From JBBQRS01 sp038214535 (lineage in GTDB: Bacteria; Chloroflexota; Anaerolineae; CG2-30-64-16): DNA of 16,629 nucleotides. Positions 11,956 through 16,629 of this stretch are shown in pieces (within the stretch, counting starts at the first letter, position 1; the number at the start of each line of letters is the position of its first letter). A model generated the notes under the pieces. The model was not told where the DNA came from and did no database searches. It saw only the letters and a list, made by a program, of their open reading frames with translations. Made by a program: the position numbers and the translations under genes. Location of the stretch: NCBI GenBank assembly GCA_038214535.1, contig JBBQRS010000107.1, forward strand, positions 1-16,629, in the 5' to 3' direction.

Positions 11956-14364
11956 ATGCTCGACCCCGAAGATGGATTCCCCCGCGCCGCGTGGGAGACG
12001 ACGCAGCCTACCGCGCGCGTCGCGCGCATCCGTGAGCGGCTGCTGAACGAGCCGCGCCGCGTGGACCTGGCGCGCGCCGTCATCACGACGGAGAGTTATC
12101 GCCGCACCGCGGGCGCGCCGATGCCCATCCGCCGCGCCGAGATGCTGCGCGACCTGGCGCGCGAAACCCCCATCGCCATCTACGCGGGCGAGCGGATCGT
12201 CGGCAACCGATCGTTGCTGCCGCGCATGGGCGTCATCGCCCCCGAAGGCGCGGTGGATTGGCTTGACCGCGAGCTCGAAATCCTGCCCACCCGCCCGCAA
12301 GATCAGTTCCACATCACGCCGGAGGAGATCGCGACGCTGCGACGCGACGTGTTCCCCTACTGGCGCGGCCACACGCTGGAGGACACCGTCGCCCGGCGCG
12401 TCCCCGCGCACATCATGCGCGCCGTCAAGGCCCGCGCCTTCAGCCTCAACCAGACCGACCACGCCCAGGGCCACATCCTGCCCGATGTGGAAGGCTGGCT
12501 GCGGCTGGGCATCGGCGGGCTGCGCGCGCGGGTGGCGGACGGGACGCGCGACCACGCGGGCGACCCACAGGCCGCGGTCTTCTACGAGGCCGCGGGCATC
12601 GCGCTGGACGCGGCCGCGCTGCTGATGCGCCGCTACGCCCGGCTCGCCGCGGGAATGGCGCGCGCCGAAGATGATCCCGCGCGCCGCTGCGAGCTGGCCG
12701 AGATCGCCGTGCGCTGTCGCCGGCTCGCCACGCAACCTCCCGCCGACTTCATCGAGGCGTTGCAAGCCGTCTGGTTCCTCTTCGTCCTGCTGCAAATGGA
12801 ATCGAACGCCTCCAGCTTTTCGCCGGGCCGGCTCGATCAGTATTTATTATCCTATCTGGCGCGCGACCTCGATTCCGGTGCGCTCACGCTGGACGCGGCG
12901 CAGGAGTGGCTCGAACTGCTGTGGCTCAAGTTCAACGAGATCGTGCTGCTGCGTTCCAGCGCCAGCGCGCGCTATTTCGCCGGTTTTCCCATTGGCTTCA
13001 ATGTGATCCTCGGCGGGCAGACGCGAGATGCCGAAGGCACAGACGCCACTAACCTGCTCAGCTATATGTGCCTGCGCGCCCAGGCCGACGTGGGGATGAC
13101 GCAGCCGAACCTCTCGATCCGCATCCACCGCGCCAGCCCGCAGCCATTCCTGCGCGCCGCGAGTTCCGTGATCGGGCGCGGCGGGGGGATGCCCCAGGTC
13201 TTCAACGACGAGGTGATCATCCCCGGCCAGATCGGGCGCGGCGTGGACCCTGCCGATGCGCGCGACTATGCCGTGGTGGGCTGCGTGGAGCTTTCGACAC
13301 CGGGCAAGGCGCTGGGCTGGAGCGACGCCTCGATGTTCAACATGACGCGCGTGCTCGAGCTGACGCTGTATGGTGGGCGCGACCCGCTCACCGGCGACCA
13401 GATCGGCCCGGCGACGCCCGCGCTCGACCAACTGCCCGATTTCGCCGCGCTGGAGGCCGCGTATGACGCGCAACTGGAGCACTTCGTCGCGCTGATGGCC
13501 GAGGGATGCGGCATCGTGGAGCGCATCCACGCCGAGTTGCTGCCGTCGCCGTTCCTCTCGCTGGTGGTGGAGGATTGCCTGGCGCGCGGGCTGGACGTGA
13601 CGGCGGGCGGCGCGCGCTACAATTTCTCCGGCGTGCAGGGGGTGCAGGTGGCGAACGTGGCCGACAGCCTGGCCGCGGTGAAGCAGGCGGTGTTCGATGA
13701 GGGCCGCGTGACCGGCGCGGCGCTGTTGGCCGCGTTGCGCGCCGACTTCGCCGGGCAGGAGCCGCTGCGCCAACGCCTCATCAACCGCGCGCCGAAGTTC
13801 GGCAATGACGACGACCGCGCTGACGCCTTCGCCGCGCGCTGGGCCGACCGCTACAGCGCGCTCGTGGCCTCCTACCCGACGGCGCGCGGCGGGGTGTATC
13901 AGCCGGGGTTCTACACCGTCTCGGCGCACGTGCCGATGGGCGCACACGTGGGGGCGACGCCCGACGGGCGCAAGGCAGGCGAGCCGCTGGCCGACGGCGG
14001 CCTCTCTCCCGCATCGGGGCGCGACCGGCGCGGCCCGACGGCGGTGCTGCGCTCGGTCGGCAAGATTGACCTCGCGCTCGCGTCGAACGGCGCGCTGCTC
14101 AACATGAAGTTCCTGCCCGCGTTCTTCCAGGGCGACGCCGCGCTTGACAGCTTCGTGGACCTGCTGCGCGGGTTCTCGGCGCTCAAAATCCCGCACGTCC
14201 AGTTCAACGTGGTCAGCGCGGAGACGCTGCGGCAGGCGCAGGCGCAGCCGGAGGCGTATCGCGGCCTGGTGGTGCGCGTGGCGGGCTACAGCGCCTACTT
14301 CACCGAGCTCGACCGCGCCCTGCAAAACGAAATCATCGCCCGCACCGAGTTCGAAGAAACCTAG
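11956..14364 (+). CDS. Glycyl radical enzyme (PFL-like lyase/dehydratase, substrate unknown)
   Basis: This 802-residue cytoplasmic enzyme has the PFL-like barrel (about 10-660) and a C-terminal glycyl radical domain. The thiyl-radical cysteine is Cys443 in VVGCVELSTPGK, with the catalytic Glu445 two residues on. The radical-bearing glycine is Gly777 in RVAGYSAYF. GCVE, rather than the Cys-Cys of true pyruvate formate-lyase, points to the dehydratase, C-N/C-S lyase or decarboxylase branches. LSTPGK after it is not the motif of choline, glycerol or hydroxyproline enzymes as I know them, so no substrate is named. Length is normal. GGAGG precedes ATG11956. It requires a radical-SAM activase, which is absent here. 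The galactonate dehydratase gene follows after 149 bases. Confidence 0.93.
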   Translation: MLDPEDGFPRAAWETTQPTARVARIRERLLNEPRRVDLARAVITTESYRRTAGAPMPIRRAEMLRDLARETPIAIYAGERIVGNRSLLPRMGVIAPEGAVDWLDRELEILPTRPQDQFHITPEEIATLRRDVFPYWRGHTLEDTVARRVPAHIMRAVKARAFSLNQTDHAQGHILPDVEGWLRLGIGGLRARVADGTRDHAGDPQAAVFYEAAGIALDAAALLMRRYARLAAGMARAEDDPARRCELAEIAVRCRRLATQPPADFIEALQAVWFLFVLLQMESNASSFSPGRLDQYLLSYLARDLDSGALTLDAAQEWLELLWLKFNEIVLLRSSASARYFAGFPIGFNVILGGQTRDAEGTDATNLLSYMCLRAQADVGMTQPNLSIRIHRASPQPFLRAASSVIGRGGGMPQVFNDEVIIPGQIGRGVDPADARDYAVVGCVELSTPGKALGWSDASMFNMTRVLELTLYGGRDPLTGDQIGPATPALDQLPDFAALEAAYDAQLEHFVALMAEGCGIVERIHAELLPSPFLSLVVEDCLARGLDVTAGGARYNFSGVQGVQVANVADSLAAVKQAVFDEGRVTGAALLAALRADFAGQEPLRQRLINRAPKFGNDDDRADAFAARWADRYSALVASYPTARGGVYQPGFYTVSAHVPMGAHVGATPDGRKAGEPLADGGLSPASGRDRRGPTAVLRSVGKIDLALASNGALLNMKFLPAFFQGDAALDSFVDLLRGFSALKIPHVQFNVVSAETLRQAQAQPEAYRGLVVRVAGYSAYFTELDRALQNEIIARTEFEET

Positions 14365-14492
14365 CCACGAATTTCACGAATTATACGAATTTTTTTCTAT
14401 CTATCTTTATGCGGATAATTCTGTCCTTGTGATAGTTCTCCGTTTACCGAAGTGAAAATAAAATAATTCGTATAATTCGTTAAATTCGTGGC
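14364..14492. repeat. Long inverted repeat of ACGAATT words
   Basis: 28-base arms (14364-14391 and 14465-14492) starting GCCACGAATTT pair with one mismatch around a 73-base AT-rich centre. Each arm has three ACGAATT-like words. The left arm begins in the last base of the glycyl radical enzyme stop codon, and the right arm ends 21 bases before the dgoD start. A T-run (14388-14396) follows part of the left arm. TATAAT at 14471-14476 lies within the right arm and could start dgoD transcription. Confidence 0.85.
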
Positions 14493-14513
14493 AAAAAAAT
14501 CTTGGGAGGAATC

Positions 14514-15629
14514 ATGCGTATTACGAAGATGGAGACGTTGTTCGTCAAGCCGCGGTGGATGGTGTTGAAGATCCACACGGACGAGGGGATCGTGGGACTG
14601 GGTGAGCCGACGCTGGAGGGCCGGTCGCAGACCGTCGCCGCGGCGGTGCAGGAGATCGGCCGTTACCTCATCGGCGAGGACCCCACCCGCATCGAGCACC
14701 ACTGGCAGGCGATCTACCGCCACCAGTTCTATCGCAACGGCCCCATCCTGAGCAGCGCGCTCTCGGGCATCGAGCAGGCGCTGTGGGACATCACCGGCAA
14801 GTGGCTGGGCGTGCCGGTGTATAAGCTGCTGGGCGGCGCGACGCGCGACAAGATCCGCATCTACGGCTGGGTCGGCGGCGAGACGCCCGATGCGTTCGCG
14901 GATGCGGCGCGGGCGCGCGTCAAGGCGGGGTTCAACGCGCTGAAGATGGGCGTAGACGGCGCGGGGCGCATCGTCGAATCGCCCGCATGGATCGAGCGGC
15001 AGGTGGATAACTTCGCCGCGGTGCGCAAAGCGGTCGGCTCCGGCGTAGATATCGGGATGGATTTCCACGGTAAGGTCAGCCCGGCGAACGCAGTGCGGCT
15101 GGCGAAGGCGCTGGAGCCGTACTATCCGCTCTTCATCGAGGAGCCGGTGCTGCCGGAGAACGTGGATGCGATGGTCACGGTGGCGCGCAGCACCAGCATT
15201 CCGGTCGCCACGGGCGAGCGGCTCTTCACGAAGTGGGGTTTCCGCGAGGTACTGGAGAAACAGGCCGCGACCGTTTTGCAACCCGACCTGTGTCACGCGG
15301 GCGGCATCCTCGAGACGAAGAAGATCGCCGCGATGGGCGAGGCCTACTACGCGGCGGTGGCCCCGCACTGCCCGCTCAGCCCGATCGCGCTGGCCGCGTG
15401 CATCCAGCTCGACGCGTGCATCCCTAACTTCCTGTGTCAGGAGCACGTCAGCCTGGGCGACGGGTATCTCAAGACCCCGTTCGTCATGGAAGACGGCTAC
15501 ATCCCGCTGCCCACCGGCCCCGGCCTCGGCGTCGAGCTGGACGACGACGCCATCGCGGCCCAACTCTACGACGGCAGTTGGGACGGCCCCCACCTCTACC
15601 ACGAAGACGGCTCCGTCGCCGATTGGTGA
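14514..15629 (+). CDS. dgoD: D-galactonate dehydratase (DgoD-type, enolase superfamily)
   Basis: This 371-residue protein aligns along its whole length with E. coli DgoD as I recall it. PRWMVLKIHTDEG is at the N-terminus, then GPILSSALSGIEQALWDI and YGWVGG. MDFHGKVS carries metal ligand Asp183 and acid His185. FIEEPVL carries Glu209, ATGERLF carries Glu235 and APHCPLSP carries the base His285. These residue numbers coincide with the E. coli enzyme. It ends HEDGSVADW like the family. The enzyme dehydrates D-galactonate to 2-keto-3-deoxygalactonate with Mg2+. No dgoK/dgoA homologue is in view. GGGAGG before ATG14514 fixes the start. Related acid sugars cannot be ruled out as substrates. Confidence 0.92.
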   Translation: MRITKMETLFVKPRWMVLKIHTDEGIVGLGEPTLEGRSQTVAAAVQEIGRYLIGEDPTRIEHHWQAIYRHQFYRNGPILSSALSGIEQALWDITGKWLGVPVYKLLGGATRDKIRIYGWVGGETPDAFADAARARVKAGFNALKMGVDGAGRIVESPAWIERQVDNFAAVRKAVGSGVDIGMDFHGKVSPANAVRLAKALEPYYPLFIEEPVLPENVDAMVTVARSTSIPVATGERLFTKWGFREVLEKQAATVLQPDLCHAGGILETKKIAAMGEAYYAAVAPHCPLSPIALAACIQLDACIPNFLCQEHVSLGDGYLKTPFVMEDGYIPLPTGPGLGVELDDDAIAAQLYDGSWDGPHLYHEDGSVADW

Positions 15630-15644
15630 CGCGGCGCGTTTGAT

Positions 15645-15687
15645 GCCTCAGCCCTGACAGGTTTTGCAAACCTGTCAGGGCTGAGGC
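15645..15687. repeat. CTGACAGG palindrome, copy 3 (20-bp arms)
   Basis: Perfect 20-bp arms from GCCTCAGCCCTGACAGGTTT and its complement, with the loop TGC. It begins 15 bases after the dgoD stop and ends nine bases before the -10 box of the PIN toxin gene, so it may both end dgoD transcription and replace the -35 region of the next promoter. Confidence 0.88.
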
Positions 15688-15696
15688 GTTTAATGG

Positions 15697-15702
15697 TATA
15701 AT
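15697..15702 (+). promoter_or_regulatory. -10 box of the PIN toxin gene
   Basis: Perfect TATAAT. The -35 position falls inside the right arm of the 20-bp palindrome (around 15674-15679, TGTCAG), with no consensus match. Confidence 0.45.
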
Positions 15703-15734
15703 TTAGCCACAGTTCCATTGTGTAAGGTAGCAGT

Positions 15735-16208
15735 ATGAAGCTCCAGCGAATCTATCTTGATACTTCGGTTCTCGGCGGTTGCTTCGACCAGGAGTTCGCC
15801 GAGTGGTCAAACGGCCTGATGCAGGACTATCGCAGCGGCCTCTATAAGCCCCTGCTTTCCGAAGTCACGGCGACGGAGTTGCGGGGCGCGCCGGAGAAAG
15901 TGCAGATTTTGTATGCCGAATTGCTTGCCGTCGGAGCGGAAATCCTCGAAGTGACCGAGCGCGCGCTGGAATTAGCGGATGCTTATCAGCAGCACGAAAT
16001 TCTGACGCCCAAGTACTATGATGATGGTTTGCACATCGCGGTGGCTACTGTCGGCGAGGCTGACGTGTTGGTCAGTTGGAACTTCAAGCACATTGTGCGT
16101 TTCGACAAGATCCGTGTTTTCAACGCGGTCAATCTGGAATATGGCTACAAGCCCTTACAGATTTTTAGTCCGCGGGAGGTGACAACGCATGACAGAAGAG
16201 AAGATTGA
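15735..16208 (+). CDS. PIN-domain ribonuclease toxin
   Basis: This 157-residue protein is a PIN-like nuclease. The first acidic residue is Asp9 in RIYLDTSVLGG. Glu43 and Glu48 lie in LSEVTATELRG. Asp96/Asp97 lie in YYDDGLHIAVA and Asp110 in ADVLVSWNFKHIV. These acidic residues bind the metal for RNA cleavage. The DDGLHIA and SWNFKH boxes are typical of a PIN subgroup in toxin-antitoxin loci. AAGG precedes ATG15735. The following small gene overlaps by 20 bases, so the two are translated from one message. Toxin before antitoxin is the less common order but is usual for this subgroup. Confidence 0.88.
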   Translation: MKLQRIYLDTSVLGGCFDQEFAEWSNGLMQDYRSGLYKPLLSEVTATELRGAPEKVQILYAELLAVGAEILEVTERALELADAYQQHEILTPKYYDDGLHIAVATVGEADVLVSWNFKHIVRFDKIRVFNAVNLEYGYKPLQIFSPREVTTHDRRED

Positions 16209-16371
16209 TGCGATTAAGATGACGCGCAGTATTCGCGACAAGAACTATGAGCGAATGCGCCATATGTCGCGCGCCGAACGCCTGGCTTTCTATCAAGAAC
16301 AAGCGCGCCTGATGAACGCGAAAGCCGCTACACTGATTAAAAAGGAAGAGCTCCCCGCGCCGCCGGCCTGA
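16189..16371 (+). CDS. Small putative antitoxin partner of the PIN toxin
   Basis: This 60-residue, highly charged, mostly helical protein reads IDAIKMTRSIRDKNYERMRH, then SRAERLAFYQEQARLMN. The MTRSIRDKNYE and RLAFYQEQA segments match the short proteins that usually follow PIN genes of this subgroup. There is no recognisable DNA-binding domain, so it probably inhibits the toxin by direct contact; this is inference. GGGAGGTGA eight bases before ATG16189 is a strong ribosome binding site, inside the toxin gene. This suggests more antitoxin than toxin can be made from the same transcript. Confidence 0.8.
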   Translation: MTEEKIDAIKMTRSIRDKNYERMRHMSRAERLAFYQEQARLMNAKAATLIKKEELPAPPA

Positions 16372-16388
16372 ATCAAGATAGACAAAGG

Positions 16389-16410
16389 TTGAGATGTGGA
16401 CGTTGAGATG
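16389..16410 (+). repeat. Short direct repeat GTTGAGATG
   Basis: GTTGAGATG occurs twice, 13 bases apart (16388-16396 and 16402-16410), shortly before a TATAAT at 16420-16425. No good -35 box is at the right distance. It may be regulatory for whatever follows. Confidence 0.3.
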
Positions 16411-16439
16411 CCGTCTATGTATAATCCTGTGGATGAGCC

Positions 16440-16629
16440 GGAAGATGCGCTTGCTTCGCAGGAAACGACGCGAAGCATCGCAGACAGGCAGTAGTTAAAC
16501 TTCACAACAACAAGAGGGGTTGGATGCCCCCTCCCCTTGCCTGGGGTTAGCAGGCATAAGGCCGCCGGTGGCGGATCTGACGGTTGACCAAGCCAGCCAC
16601 GGCGACGACTCGTGCGGTGTGCTGTTGGC
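16440..16629 (+). ncRNA. Possible structured RNA, cut by window end
   Basis: Four hairpins follow one another: GCTTCGC/GCGAAGC (16453-16476), GAGGGG/CCCCTC (16514-16533), GCCTG/CAGGC (16539-16555) and CCGCC/GGCGG (16562-16574). A TATAAT at 16420-16425 lies upstream. A short frame (about 34 codons ending at the TAG at 16494-16496) covers the first part but has no ribosome binding site. I cannot name an RNA family; a group II intron 5' part or a cis-regulatory leader are possibilities. Confidence 0.25.

Noticed and set aside
12847..14325. Long open frame on the minus strand (492 codons)
   Set aside because: Antisense shadow of the glycyl radical enzyme in GC-rich sequence; the product is rich in Arg/His/Ala/Gln with no domain.
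14397..15602. Long open frame on the minus strand (401 codons)
   Set aside because: Antisense shadow of dgoD, whose catalytic residues are all present on the plus strand.
16395..16496. Small protein gene of about 34 codons
   Set aside because: No ribosome binding site, no recognised family, and the stretch overlaps a 7-bp hairpin; left as part of the possible structured RNA.

Overview
This is a GC-rich bacterial window with a mosaic of short operons on both strands, separated by intergenic spacers packed with dispersed palindromes. Nothing in it is a taxonomic marker. The mix of genes (DUF4203-like membrane protein, fasciclin, PadR regulator, CaCA antiporter, sugar-acid dehydratases, MntA/HepT and PIN toxin-antitoxin pairs) and the many nested inverted repeats would fit a Chloroflexota (Anaerolineae-like) genome. 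That assignment is inference only. No rRNA, tRNA or CRISPR array was seen.

Layout: 1-925 is a REP/BIME array with period about 158 bp whose last unit is split by a REP-associated tyrosine transposase (RAYT) gene. 967-2327 holds a small PII-like protein directly followed by a CaCA-type cation antiporter. 2525-4435 (minus) is a PadR regulator followed by two flavodoxin-fold genes, each broken by one frameshift; the second also carries a dispersed repeat read in frame. 4491-5252 (minus) is a NapH-type membrane ferredoxin, divergent from a short-chain dehydrogenase at 5571-6335. An EamA transporter (6508-7350, minus) and an enolase-superfamily dehydratase (7594-8751, minus) follow. 8832-9494 (minus) is an MntA/HepT pair whose HepT is frameshifted. 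9795-10322 is a secreted fasciclin protein, 10444-10932 a single-pass hypothetical protein and 11039-11599 (minus) a polytopic membrane protein. 11956-14364 is a glycyl radical enzyme of the Cys-Val-Glu type and 14514-15629 a galactonate dehydratase (dgoD). 15735-16371 is a PIN toxin with a small partner gene. The last 200 bases fold into a run of hairpins, perhaps a structured RNA cut by the window edge.

The likely metabolic theme is sugar-acid and polyol catabolism: two acid-sugar dehydratases, an NAD-type SDR, an EamA carrier and a glycyl radical lyase/dehydratase. The glycyl radical enzyme implies anaerobic metabolism; its activating radical-SAM enzyme is not in the window.

The most unusual aspect is the repeat landscape. 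At least five long inverted repeats have arms built from 3-4 tandem copies of a 7-9 bp word (GCGGAGA, CACGAAG or ACGAATT). The arms stay complementary although their sequences differ from element to element. Other palindrome families (CCTCTCCC/GGGAGAGG, CTGACAGG, GCATCCTCAGATGC) are combined with them in different orders. Three frameshifts in about 6.5 kb may be real decay or assembly error; reads are needed to decide.
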